Shown piece by piece: positions 21,481 to 31,604 of a DNA stretch of 64,000 bases. A program made the position numbers and the translations under genes. Numbering within the stretch: position 1 is the stretch's first letter; every line of letters begins with the position of its first letter. The DNA comes from Tomocerus qinae (lineage: Eukaryota > Arthropoda > Collembola > Entomobryomorpha > Tomoceridae): positions 4,402,001 to 4,466,000 of the forward strand of contig CM034546.1 of NCBI GenBank assembly GCA_020055645.1, given 5' to 3'. The notes beneath the pieces are model-generated. The model did no database searches. It saw only the letters and a program-made list of their open reading frames with translations, and was not told the origin of the DNA.

Positions 21481-21914
21481 GACCCAGCCACGTTGGCTTG
21501 GTGGAGTACTCAGTCGTCTGACTAATCAATGTGTGCTTCCACTGCCAGTTCGATTCTTTGGCTGGGTGATATGGCCGAGGGCTGTTTAAAGGCGAGTGTT
21601 TGAGTTGTAAATGTGGAATTAAGACAAAGGTTAAGCACGAACCCGCAATTTCAAGGGCCGTCCTATTGATACCTCGTATATTGTGAGTGTACGTAGAGTA
21701 GCTTTGGATAACCTGTCTTTGTTGGGCTAGTAGACTTCCGATAACAGTCCCACTACAGTGACTCGTAAATGACAGCCTTAGGCTTCTCGGGTATTAATTA
21801 ACAACAATACCAGTGTTGAGGGAGTTGGCAATAGGCCCGTAATTGAGGCCTGCGCCCAGTACTATCACTTTGTAGTGAGGCAGTACACCCCATATAACAT
21901 ACATACATACATAC
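21481..21914 (+). mobile_element. tRNA-derived SINE with perfect target duplication
   Basis: 434 bp flanked by an 11-bp duplication AACTTAGCGTA (21470-21480 and 21915-21925). The head looks like a tRNA: the first bases ACCCAGCCA pair with TGGCTGGGT about 75 bases later, with an A-box-like TTGGCTTGGTGGAGTA and a B-box-like CAGTTCGATTC between. A tRNA-unrelated body follows and the 3' end is a (CATA)n microsatellite. Tail type and duplication length indicate LINE-mediated insertion. Internal RNA polymerase III promoter boxes are the expected source of transcription. Confidence 0.85.
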
Positions 21915-21925
21915 AACTTAGCGTA

Positions 21926-22399
21926 AGTAAGCAATAATATGCCATCTACCTCTGTAATTTGAATTAATTATTTTCCTTTATGATCCTGTAATGTGTGCGT
22001 TGAATTGAGTGCCTTGTGTTTTGTGCGTGAAAGAATAATCTAGTAGCTATCCAGCATTGAGAGCGAGTGAAAGTGTGCGTCTGTCGTTTTAAGCAAATTA
22101 ATTTTGATTTTAATAAACCGTTGCAAAACGGGTATAACAGCAGAGGAGTTTGCGTACAATAAGAATACGACGAACATAATATTATTAATGGTCATCTATA
22201 AAAAGTGCAGTACATTTTTAATACCGGTTGTGTTAAGTTATTATTTTGATCCTAAGATATCAAAACTTAAATTCACGTAAAATAAAAATTCCCGCTTCCT
22301 CCTCATTATTAACTCTTGTGATCATGAAAAGGTTCAGTTCAATTTATAAGCTGGTGACTTAAAATTGTTATATTTCCGATTCTCGTAAATTATAACCGT
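21926..22399. other. Foreign insertion DNA inside the IR pseudogene
   Basis: Unique-looking sequence that interrupts homology to the IR C-terminal region. No frame or domain is recognised. It carries the SINE at its left and the tandem repeat of 22400-22860 at its right. Confidence 0.4.
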
Positions 22400-22860
22400 A
22401 CAGTTCGACACTCCCCGGTCAGGGGGTGTGACCAATCTTACTCACATACGAACTCGGTCTTAATTTTTACCTCAATATTGTGCTCTGAAAATTTGAGTAG
22501 CTTAGGTATAACCGTTCCAAAGTTATCGCCAATTGAAATTTTCAACCCTTTCCCTCAATCAGGGGATGGGACCGATCGTGCTCATATACGAACTCAGATC
22601 TACATTTTGCCTCAATATTGTGCCCTGAAAATTTGAGTAGTTTAGGTATAACCGTTCCAATGTTATCGCCAATTGAAATATTCAACCCTTTCCCCCAACC
22701 AGGGGATGTGACCGATCCTGCTCATATACGAACTCAGACCTACATTTTACCTCAAGATTGTTTCCTGAAAATTTGAGTATTGTAGGTGTAACCGTTCTAA
22801 AGTTATCACGTATAGGGACGGACGGACGGACAGACAGACAGAAAGGGTAAACGCATATAT
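22400..22860. repeat. Tandem repeat of about 140 bp, three units, with GGAC tail
   Basis: Three diverged copies of a unit with CCC-GTCAGGGG-TG-GACC, CATA-ACGAACTC, TGAAAATTTGAGTA and GGTATAACCGTTCCAA-GTTATC, followed by GGACGGACGGACGGACAGAC. A similar GTTATCG plus GGAC-rich junction ends the unique blocks of the 12.25-14.49 kb element, suggesting related repeat families. Confidence 0.75.
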
Positions 22861-24400
22861 CCGAGTAAACTCCTCTGAATAAAATCTTAAAATATAATCC
22901 CTTCGTTTTTAACTTCCATTTTTTAATCTATCGCGAGAAAGTAAAAACACTACCTAGTCAGTAAACCAGTTAGCCCATTTTAGTAAAGTTAAATCGGAGG
23001 ACGGGGGTTAGTCAGTCATCGGTCAGGTGTCAGTTCACCAATATCATCCCAAAAGTACGAAGAAGACAGTTTGCATTAAGTTGGCCAATCTCGGTCTGCA
23101 CATTCCCCGTAAATGGGATGTCAAAAGGGGGAAATTGTAGTTTTCTTTTGTTGCAAAAAATTGCAGCGACATTAATTTGTTGCTTTCCGTTCCGCGATAT
23201 AAAATGTTGGCAGGATGAGTTTGTGAATTCCAATACGAATCATTTAGGAATCGATGCAGTCGGGAAGTTCGGTCAATAAATATTGATTTTTGGCACGGTC
23301 AAATCCCCTTCTGTGGTGTAGTATTGTAGGGAAATCCTTGGGAAAACGCAGAGATTTAAAATACTTTCCCTAATTTCAGTTTTTGGCAGTAAGTGAATGT
23401 GTTTAGTTACTTCAACATATCTTTGGTCTTTGAATGCTAGGAGAATGCAAATTGCATGTTTGAAGAGATGACAGTTTTGTTTTCTTGGCTGACTAATTGC
23501 ATTCTTGTTAATCCATCCAAATAACATATCTTATCCCTATCGACCCAAATATTTTTGGTGGAATAATACGTTTTATTGCTTATTAGATAGCAATTGTATT
23601 TGAATACCAATTCTTCTAGAGAAAATGTATCAATTTGAAATGGATCGAATTCATTGCTATCCGTGATGAGTGAAAATGAAGTAATGTCGCTTTATCCGAG
23701 GTGGTTTCACAACATCAGAAATGACTATTCCTTTGTAACCGTTTGTTAATACGATAAGCATTAGCGGCAGAGGAGCAATTACCCACTTTAACCAATTAGC
23801 ATTCTTAAACGTTTTTGGTAAATCGTAACTGATTTCTAACATATAAGCATAATCTAGTAGAATAAAAGGGAATAGCGTTTGATCCTTAAAATATTTTGTA
23901 GTTTGAAAAAAGCAACAACTGAGGAAATAGAGACAATAATGCCAAGCGTATAATTGAAAGGGTCGAACGTACCCAAAAAAAGAATAACTGGGATCCTTTA
24001 AAACAGAACATGAAATAAAATTGTAAGAATCCTCACTTGTTGAAACCAACAACGAGCAATATAGATTACAATCGTGTGATTAAGGTTAACTTTCGAACTC
24101 CACAGTGATTCCATGTGATGTTCGGGGTCCACAATATGCAAGTCTAAGTGTAGAATTTGTATACGACTCCAAGATAATTGACTCTATTGGAATTTGGTAA
24201 TCTTTATTACCTTTGCCAAAATATTCCGAATAAAATGTATTTCTCAGAGGAGGGCCGAAAGGGGTTTTGGGGGTTTCAAGATGTAGGTTAGTTAAATGTA
24301 GTTCCTGTCCCTGGACAATATTGCTAATGTCGACAAAAAGTTTTCTGTCTTAAAAGATACCTTTTGTGGCAACCTTTTGTAGTTTATATCTATACCCATA

Positions 24401-24651
24401 TGTAACCGAGTGATCATGTCAAGGAAACTGTCTTACATTTATTATTTCATGTTTGAATATTTGTTATAATTTGTTTGTTGGATTTTATTGGTAAAATGAG
24501 GAAATTGAGTCAGTCGATTAGAAATTCTGATGAAAGTAACACGCGTGTAGTAGTCGTGTCGGAATTGGAAATAAATTCTATATTTTCGTTAGTAAATCGT
24601 AGTTGTTTTTGTAAGTTACTGGTTAGCAGAGTCGGCAGTCAGTACTTTACA
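24401..24651 (+). repeat. BEL 5' LTR
   Basis: 251 bp, starts TGTAACCGAGTG and ends AGTACTTTACA. No difference from the 3' LTR was seen. Confidence 0.95.
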
Positions 24652-24669
24652 TGGTCCTTCGAGCGTAAA
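24652..24669 (+). other. BEL primer-binding site
   Basis: TGGTCCTTCGAGCG starts immediately after the 5' LTR, the usual place and TGG start of a tRNA primer site. The primer tRNA was not identified. Confidence 0.65.
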
Positions 24670-24698
24670 ACGTACAGTTCTGTGGAAAACCTTTCAAA

Positions 24699-27600
24699 AT
24701 GTCGAATAGAAGCGGAGAAAATGGAGAAGTCCACGCCAGGAGCATTGGTCGTCCGAATAAGGGACATCAGCCAGATCGTTTTGGAGATTGGGAATATCCT
24801 GTGATGAAAAGGACAATCCAGAATAAAACGAATGGTGAAAACCCGGACAGGAACCAAAATCTGATGGGAGAAGGACATAACTCCGTTGGAAATTCTAACG
24901 CAAATCGTAACGGAACATCGGTGAGGAGTCAAGCAAAAACCTTTGTATCTGCACATTCTAATGCTAGCAGTGTAAGGAGGAAAATTCTTGAAGCAAAGTT
25001 GAAAGCTACTGAAGAAGAAGCAGAAATTCTAGCCCGTCAGGAACGTCTGGAACTAGAAATTAAGCAATTGGAAAGAGAAAAGAGGATTCGGAAGAAACGC
25101 TTAGACTTGGAAATCGACGAGATTGAGGAAGAAGTTCATGATCATCAAAATATAGGACATGAAAATATTCGAGATGACGTTTATCAAGATTTTGGTGAGC
25201 TGAAAGATCATCTTTTTAATTTTGACAACCCCTCTAGTGAAGAGAAAGTTGAATCATGGAAAGAAAAGAACGAGATTTCTCCGGCGGAGGAAATAGCAAA
25301 AGTTCTATCTGCGGCCTGTGAGAAAATAACAAACTCTGGGGGAAATGAAATGCAGAAATTCATGGCAAGACAAACTGTAGGTAAGGATCTACCTCATTAC
25401 TTTGGCAACCCCGAAGAATGGCCTAATTTTATTGCACAGTACAAAAGATCGTCGGAGCTTTGTCAATTCTCCAACGAAGAAAATATGAATCGACTCCAGA
25501 AATGCTTAAAGGGAAAAGCAAAGGAAACAGTTCAATCTATGATGTTGGTACCTGATAATTTGGACAAGGTAATCGACACTTTACGAATGAATTTTGGAAG
25601 ACCTGAATACATAATAAAAGTACTCATCGAAAAAGCAAAGCATGCACCTTATCTGAAAGAAGATAAATTCGAATTACTCATTGAATTTTCCAATTTGGTC
25701 CGAAATCTGGTGAACACGATGGAAAGTTTGAATGCTGTAGGACATATGATGAATCCTCAACTCATGGAAGAATTAGTAAGAAAACTACCTTCACATATTC
25801 GATTAAAATGGGGAAAGTTTGTGTCAAAACAATCTGATGCTGTCAGTTTGAAGCACTTTTCGGAATGGATGGAGAAGATTGCAATAGGGGCTAGTTTTAT
25901 TAGCATTCCTAATTTTCAATCCGAAGACAAGCATAAGGAAAACAATCAAGATAAGAAAAATTGGGGTCAGAGAAAAGATTGCTTTCTAATTTGTAATGAT
26001 GAGAAAGAAAAAGATAATCATTCATGCGTATTTTGTGGGAAGAGACACGATATAACATCCTGCTGGGAGTTTCAAAAACTAACCGTGGATGAACGATGGG
26101 ATGTCGTTAGAGAGAAAAAACTCTGCTTTATCTGCCTAAGCAATGGACATCGTCGTGAAAAATGTAGAAAGAAAGACAAGAAGTGCAAAATTGATACTTG
26201 TGGTCGTCTTCATCATCTGTTATTACATCCGAAATCCGAAAAGGTCCATGCAACATTTCATTGTGAAAATAAAGTTTTACTACGTGTGTGTCCTGTTGTT
26301 TTGCGTGGTCCAGCTGGAGAACTAGAAACATTTGCTCTGTTTGATGATGCCTCCACCACCACACTAGTTGACCCCGAAGTAACTAAGACGCTTGGAATTC
26401 GAGGACAGAAGCATTTTTTGAATCTGAAGTTTGCCAATAATGCAATGCAAAAGGAAGATTCGTATCAAGTCACTCTTGAGATTAAAGGAGCAGAACAGGA
26501 TCAGTGGCATAGGATGGAAAATGTAAAGACAATGAAAGGTTTAGATTTACCAACTCATTCAGTGGACGTCCGAAAATTTGCTAACAAGTGGAAGTATCTT
26601 CAAGAAATTCCAGTTTCATCAATGGATAACGTAAAACCATTAATACTTATTGGGCAAGACAATTGGCACTTAGCTATCCCGAGGGAAATCATTGAAGGGC
26701 CGAGTTCAAATTGTCCTGTGGCTACAAACACGAAACTTGGATGGGTTATTCATGGAAACGTCAGTTATTTCAGGAACAGAGCTGACATGAATTATACATT
26801 TTTTACATTTCATCAAAGCGAACAGGATGACGAACTTCACAAGTTAGTCAAAGAAAACATGAAGTTAGAGTCAATGGGAATCAGAAGTTTGAAGAAACAG
26901 TTGTGTTCAAAAGAGGATGAACGAGCCCACATGCTAATGGATTCGTTTACGAAAAGAATAGGCGAAAGATGGGAGACCGGATTACTTTGGAAAGAAGATT
27001 CTTTGAAATTACCGGAAAGTAAAGGATTAGCAAAGAAGCGATTATCAAGTATGGAAAGAAAAATGGATCTTGATTCTGTATTTGCTACGGAGTACTGTAA
27101 GAAAATAGAAGAATACGTAACAAAAGGTTATGCTAGAAAATTGACATGGAAGGAGTCAACTGAAATTGGAGACAAAACTTGGTATCTACCACATTTTGCT
27201 GTTGTCAACCCTAATAAGCCGGGGAAAATTCGGTTTGTATTTGATGCAGCAGCGAAAAGCAGAGGAACAAGTATGAACGACGCCTTATTAAAAGGACCGG
27301 ATCTTCTTAATTCTCTAGTTACAGTTTTATGCAAGTTTCGACAACACAAGATTGGATTTAGTGGGGATATCAAGGAGATGTTTCATCAAATCTGTATCCG
27401 AGAAGAAGATGTTACATCTCAAAGATTTTTATGGCGGGGAATGGATCGGCATCGAGAACCAGACACTTATGCGATGCAAGTAATGTTATTTGGAGGAGTC
27501 TCATGTCCATTTCAAGCTCAAGAAGTTAAGAACAGAAATGCAAAAGAATTTATGAGCGAAAATCCTGAAGCCGTAGACGCCATAATTAATCGACACTATA

Positions 27601-30248
27601 TGGATGATTATTTGGATAGCTGTTCGACTGAGGAGGAAGCTTTGAAGAAAATCTTGGATGTAATAGAAATACACCGTCGTGGAGGATTTGAGCTCCGAAA
27701 TTGGACGTGTAGTTCAAGAGAAGTTTTATCCAAGATACCAGAAGAATTGCAGTCGGATAAAACAAAGAATATGAATATTGAATCTGAATTACCTGTGGAA
27801 AGGATTCTTGGTTTATTTTGGAATCCGAATTCAGACAGCTTTTCGTTCAATTTAAATTTTCATAAGGTGAACAAAGAAATTGTTGAAGGAATCCGAAGAC
27901 CTACAAAAAGGGAAGTCTTAAAATTGACAATGTCAATTTTTGATCCTCTTGGCTTCATCGTTCATTTTACAGTAAAGTCAAAAATTCTGTTGCAAGATAT
28001 CTGGAGAAAAGGGATTGGATGGGATGATGAGCTCTCTGAAGATCTTCACTACAAATGGAAAATATGGCTGGGTGAATTAGAAGGAATTACCACTGTGAAG
28101 ATACCTAGATGTTATATGCAAAACATTGAGGATGCAGTTTCAATTCAACTACACGTTTTCTGCGATTCAAGCGAGAAAGCTTTTGCAGCCGTGGCTTATC
28201 TGAGGGTGCAAGTGAGAAGTAATTATTATACATCTTTTATCTCAGCTAAATCACGTGTGGCACCCCTACGTCCACTTTCTATTCCAAGATTGGAGCTACA
28301 AGCAGCTGTAATGGGAAGTCGGCTGGCAGAAAGCATTGAAGAAAGTCACAGCATTACATTTCACGAAAAACACTTTTGGTCTGATTCAAGAACAGTGCTT
28401 TGTTGGATTAATTCAGATGCTCGAAGATATAAGCCGTTTATTGCTCATAGAGTTGGAGAAATCTTGGAATTAACCGAAGCTAGCAGTTGGCACTGGATAA
28501 CTACTAATGACAACGTGGCTGACGAAGCCACAAGGGACAATTCTCCGAGCGAATTTCATCCTGAATGTAGATGGTTCAATGGTCCTGGCTTTCTTCGATC
28601 ACCGGAATCATCGTGGCCTATATCAAATGAGGAAAACATTATGGGAGAAAATCTACGGGGGGAAGAATTGGAAATGAAGAAGGATTTTGTCAATTTCATT
28701 TCGTGCAATGAAAATTCTCTTCCAGACATAAGTAGATTTTCATCCTACACACGATTGGTTCGTACTACAGCCTGGATTCTCAGATTTTTGAGGATTTGTA
28801 AACTGAAAAGTAAAACGCGAAATGAAAATAAGTCATATGAACTTTTACCAGAAGAAATACGTGAAGCAGATATTCTTTGGATTAAGCAAAGCCAATTTGA
28901 AAGTTTCTCTTCCGAAATATCTTGCTTGGAAAAGGGTAAACCTATCGAAAATAGTAGCCGCTTGAAAACCCTATCACCAGTTTTAGACGATTACGGAATA
29001 ATTCGGATGAAAAGCAGATTAGTACAATCTCCAGATCTGGAAACTGAAGTGAAACAGCCAATCATTTTGGACCCTAAGCATGCATACACGAGACTTTTAA
29101 TCAGATATTATCACTGGAAAGCTAATCATAATGGTCAAGAATTTGTCTTTAACGAAATGCGACAGAGAGTATGGATACTGGATATGAGAGCAGCTATCAA
29201 GCGAGTTTGGAATTCATGCCTTGTTTGCAAAATTAGACGAGTCACCCCGATTATACCGAAAATGGGCAATTTACCGGAAGTAAAATTGACTCCTTACGTT
29301 CGTCCATTTACTAATGTGGGCATGGACTACTTTGGCCCAATGGAAGTCACTATAGGACGAAGACACGAAAAACGATACGGAGTACTATTTACGTGTCTAT
29401 CTACTGGAGCCGTTCATCTTGAGATCGCAGCATCTTTATCAACGGATTCTGCTATTATGGCGATACGAAGGATGATTGGCAGACGGGGATATCCAGCTAC
29501 CATTCACTCTGACAATGGTACGAATATGCGAGGAGCAAATACAGAAATGAAGACTGCAATCAAAGAATTAGATCAAAATAAGATTGTAGCAGATTTATCA
29601 ATGAAAAGAATTGAGTGGCGGTTCATACCACCTTCTGGAGCTCACATGGCAGGGAGCTGGGAACGTTTAGTGCGATCGGTGAAGACAGCACTTGGAGCTG
29701 TTTTGAAAGAAAAATCCCCGAAAGAAGAAACACTGCAAACTCTAATTGTAGAGTGTGAAGCAATCGTGAATGGAAGGCCCTTGACTCACGTTTCTGTGGA
29801 TCCTGTGGACAAGGAAAGCCTCACCCCTAACCATTTCTTAATGGGAACATCCAGTGTTGGAACATCACCTGGAAAATTCGTGGATGCAGATCTATGTTTG
29901 CGGAAAAACTGGAGGATTGCTCAGAAATTGGCCGACAACTTCTGGAAAAGATGGATACATGAGTACCTCCCTACATTAGCTAAGCGGACAAAATGGCACA
30001 AGACTACCAAGCCGATTAAAATTGATGATCTGGTTCTTATTGCTGATGGAGATTTGCAAAGGAACCACTGGCCCAGAGGGATCGTCGTTGCCACTCATCC
30101 AGGAAAAGATGGAGTAATCCGCGTAGTAGACGTGAGAACTTCGACAGGAATTTTTAGACGACCTGTAGCCAAAATATGCATCCTCGACGTGGAACCGGAA
30201 GTGAAAAGACCCGATGGCTTTTACGGGGAGAAGGATGTAACCGAGTGA
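24699..30248 (+). CDS. BEL/Pao gag-pol polyprotein (intact)
   Basis: 1849 residues without interruption. In order: charged coiled-coil start (about 80-150); Gag-like DUF1759 region (about 225-400, LPHYFGNPEEWPNFI); zinc knuckles CVFCGKRHDITSC and CFICLSNGHRREKC (about 445-490); DUF1758 aspartic protease (ALFDDAST near 548); reverse transcriptase (RFVFDAA...SGDIKEMFHQ...YMDDYLDS, about 840-970); RNase H (FCDSSEKAFAAVAYL near 1150); an H-H-C-C zinc site (HWKANH...CLVC) and DDE integrase (GMDYFGP, HSDNGTN, SWERLVRS); and a C-terminal DUF5641. There is no envelope gene. The stop codon lies 11-13 bases inside the 3' LTR. The protease has DDAS rather than the usual DSGS type. The start at 24699 is the first ATG of the open frame after the primer site. 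Confidence 0.93.
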   Translation: MSNRSGENGEVHARSIGRPNKGHQPDRFGDWEYPVMKRTIQNKTNGENPDRNQNLMGEGHNSVGNSNANRNGTSVRSQAKTFVSAHSNASSVRRKILEAKLKATEEEAEILARQERLELEIKQLEREKRIRKKRLDLEIDEIEEEVHDHQNIGHENIRDDVYQDFGELKDHLFNFDNPSSEEKVESWKEKNEISPAEEIAKVLSAACEKITNSGGNEMQKFMARQTVGKDLPHYFGNPEEWPNFIAQYKRSSELCQFSNEENMNRLQKCLKGKAKETVQSMMLVPDNLDKVIDTLRMNFGRPEYIIKVLIEKAKHAPYLKEDKFELLIEFSNLVRNLVNTMESLNAVGHMMNPQLMEELVRKLPSHIRLKWGKFVSKQSDAVSLKHFSEWMEKIAIGASFISIPNFQSEDKHKENNQDKKNWGQRKDCFLICNDEKEKDNHSCVFCGKRHDITSCWEFQKLTVDERWDVVREKKLCFICLSNGHRREKCRKKDKKCKIDTCGRLHHLLLHPKSEKVHATFHCENKVLLRVCPVVLRGPAGELETFALFDDASTTTLVDPEVTKTLGIRGQKHFLNLKFANNAMQKEDSYQVTLEIKGAEQDQWHRMENVKTMKGLDLPTHSVDVRKFANKWKYLQEIPVSSMDNVKPLILIGQDNWHLAIPREIIEGPSSNCPVATNTKLGWVIHGNVSYFRNRADMNYTFFTFHQSEQDDELHKLVKENMKLESMGIRSLKKQLCSKEDERAHMLMDSFTKRIGERWETGLLWKEDSLKLPESKGLAKKRLSSMERKMDLDSVFATEYCKKIEEYVTKGYARKLTWKESTEIGDKTWYLPHFAVVNPNKPGKIRFVFDAAAKSRGTSMNDALLKGPDLLNSLVTVLCKFRQHKIGFSGDIKEMFHQICIREEDVTSQRFLWRGMDRHREPDTYAMQVMLFGGVSCPFQAQEVKNRNAKEFMSENPEAVDAIINRHYMDDYLDSCSTEEEALKKILDVIEIHRRGGFELRNWTCSSREVLSKIPEELQSDKTKNMNIESELPVERILGLFWNPNSDSFSFNLNFHKVNKEIVEGIRRPTKREVLKLTMSIFDPLGFIVHFTVKSKILLQDIWRKGIGWDDELSEDLHYKWKIWLGELEGITTVKIPRCYMQNIEDAVSIQLHVFCDSSEKAFAAVAYLRVQVRSNYYTSFISAKSRVAPLRPLSIPRLELQAAVMGSRLAESIEESHSITFHEKHFWSDSRTVLCWINSDARRYKPFIAHRVGEILELTEASSWHWITTNDNVADEATRDNSPSEFHPECRWFNGPGFLRSPESSWPISNEENIMGENLRGEELEMKKDFVNFISCNENSLPDISRFSSYTRLVRTTAWILRFLRICKLKSKTRNENKSYELLPEEIREADILWIKQSQFESFSSEISCLEKGKPIENSSRLKTLSPVLDDYGIIRMKSRLVQSPDLETEVKQPIILDPKHAYTRLLIRYYHWKANHNGQEFVFNEMRQRVWILDMRAAIKRVWNSCLVCKIRRVTPIIPKMGNLPEVKLTPYVRPFTNVGMDYFGPMEVTIGRRHEKRYGVLFTCLSTGAVHLEIAASLSTDSAIMAIRRMIGRRGYPATIHSDNGTNMRGANTEMKTAIKELDQNKIVADLSMKRIEWRFIPPSGAHMAGSWERLVRSVKTALGAVLKEKSPKEETLQTLIVECEAIVNGRPLTHVSVDPVDKESLTPNHFLMGTSSVGTSPGKFVDADLCLRKNWRIAQKLADNFWKRWIHEYLPTLAKRTKWHKTTKPIKIDDLVLIADGDLQRNHWPRGIVVATHPGKDGVIRVVDVRTSTGIFRRPVAKICILDVEPEVKRPDGFYGEKDVTE

Positions 30249-30486
30249 TCATGTCAAGGAAACTGTCTTACATTTATTATTTCATGTTTGAATATTTGTT
30301 ATAATTTGTTTGTTGGATTTTATTGGTAAAATGAGGAAATTGAGTCAGTCGATTAGAAATTCTGATGAAAGTAACACGCGTGTAGTAGTCGTGTCGGAAT
30401 TGGAAATAAATTCTATATTTTCGTTAGTAAATCGTAGTTGTTTTTGTAAGTTACTGGTTAGCAGAGTCGGCAGTCAGTACTTTACA
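30236..30486 (+). repeat. BEL 3' LTR
   Basis: 251 bp identical to the 5' LTR on reading, followed by target duplication CCATA at 30487-30491. Confidence 0.95.
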
Positions 30487-31199
30487 CCATATTTGCTATA
30501 TATTTCTGGCAAAAGAAAGTATATAGACTGGTCCCCATCTGTTGACAGCGGAAAAACAATACAAACAAATCTGAGAAGAAATCGATAAGTTCACCAAGTT
30601 GCAACCTTGTTTTCCAAAAACCTGGCCATTCTTTATATAGACCAGTAAGTAAACAAATGAATATTCTGCGTAGCTATAAATTTATTCTCGGTGTAGTAAC
30701 TCGTAATAATGTTACGGGTATATTTGTTGACGTCAGAAAAACTTTCGCTCAAGTATCCTGCAAAAAGCACGACACTTATGTCCTTAGGATTGACAGCAAT
30801 GTTGGCAACACAAACAAATCGTGATCTTTAATATGGGGAAGATGTTGTCAAGTTTATATTGTTCAGCTCTGTATTACATTGTTTCACAAAATATTTTAAC
30901 CCACTGATGATAGGATTATATTCAGGACAAATAACATTCACAAACTCAAATGTTAGTCTTGTAAATGCAATATGCAATGGGAATTTCCATTTCGTGGAAC
31001 TCAGCAAGCATCGAGTCTTCAGAATTTAAATTGAAATTTTTGTCTTGACCGTCGAAAAATAAAATATTTATACAACAGTCTTTCTCTAACTTCAACAATT
31101 CTTTTAGTTTCCTTCCTAAAATCAATACAACGGAGTGAAGCACAAAGAATATATTTAAGCGCGGTTTTAATTTAAAAACCTTTTTCAACATTTTAGTGA

Positions 31200-31604
31200 C
31201 GAAATGACCATTTGACTATAAATACTAACTAATAATACTTATTGTTTAAATAAATATTATTCTTCCTACGTAATCATAAATCATGAATACGTTCTGTGCA
31301 CCAAAAATATACAAAACTGGTAAATGTTTAGAATTTAATTTTTGTTTGGTGTACTTGTACTATGCCAAGATTAATTCTATCAGATCCAATGCAGCAAAAG
31401 TACAACATTGGTTATATGTAGAGTTAAATTACGATGGTATATAATTGTATTTATTCAGATAACGTTAGCAATTACAAGACTCCTATAGATACAAGTTCCC
31501 AATTAATTTTCATTATTTGTGAAATTTTCAAACTAGAATTTAATAGCGAATGGATTTAATAGAAAAGATTTTCATAATAAAAATGATTTAACAAAAATAA
31601 TGTA
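31200..31604. other. 5' flank of the split IR pseudogene, duplicated at 40.8-41.1 kb
   Basis: No gene. Sequence just upstream of the ATG (TGACGAAATGACCATTT, AATCATAAATCATGAATACGT, AATGTTTAGAATTTAA) recurs at 40778-41075 upstream of the deleted IR copy, so the two loci share ancestry including the 5' flank. Confidence 0.6.

Larger units (their letters stand above)
24401..30486 (+). mobile_element. Complete BEL/Pao LTR retrotransposon
   Basis: 6086 bp with two 251-bp LTRs (24401-24651 and 30236-30486) that I read as identical base for base, both TGT...ACA, and a perfect 5-bp target duplication CCATA (24396-24400 and 30487-30491). A primer-binding-site-like TGGTCCTTCGAGCG follows the 5' LTR and a purine tract (GGGGAGAAGGA) precedes the 3' LTR. 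One uninterrupted polyprotein lies between. All this indicates a very recent, possibly still mobile copy. It sits inside an already decaying IR pseudogene in the opposite orientation. Confidence 0.95.
21123..31191 (-). pseudogene. IR-type pseudogene split by two large insertions
   Basis: Pieces of one minus-strand IR gene lie in order. 31191-30494: N-terminus (MLKKVFKL..., then ELLKLEKDCCINILFFDG, matching the mature N-terminus of the intact copies). 24400-23010: S1 and channel part, with EDSYNFISC, YVRPFQLYAW, PLMLIVLTNGYKGIV and a decayed S2. 21430-21123: C-terminus with NFKECKICW and a final TM. A BEL retrotransposon (24401-30486) splits the first and second pieces. An insertion of about 1.55 kb (about 21430-23005) carrying a SINE splits the second and third. 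Frameshifts and stops between pieces show decay beyond the insertions; for example the frame breaks after VVKPPRIKRH. Homology to the intact copies is clear only in conserved blocks, so this is a more distant paralogue. Confidence 0.8.

Noticed and set aside
21481-21570. Functional tRNA gene at the SINE head
   Set aside because: The acceptor pairing and A/B boxes are present, but the anticodon arm is irregular, and the 11-bp duplication with a 434-bp body shows a SINE.
24475-24804. Separate small gene starting in the BEL 5' LTR (and its twin at 30310-30588)
   Set aside because: Both are the same LTR sequence read in frame; the coding product of the element starts after the primer site.
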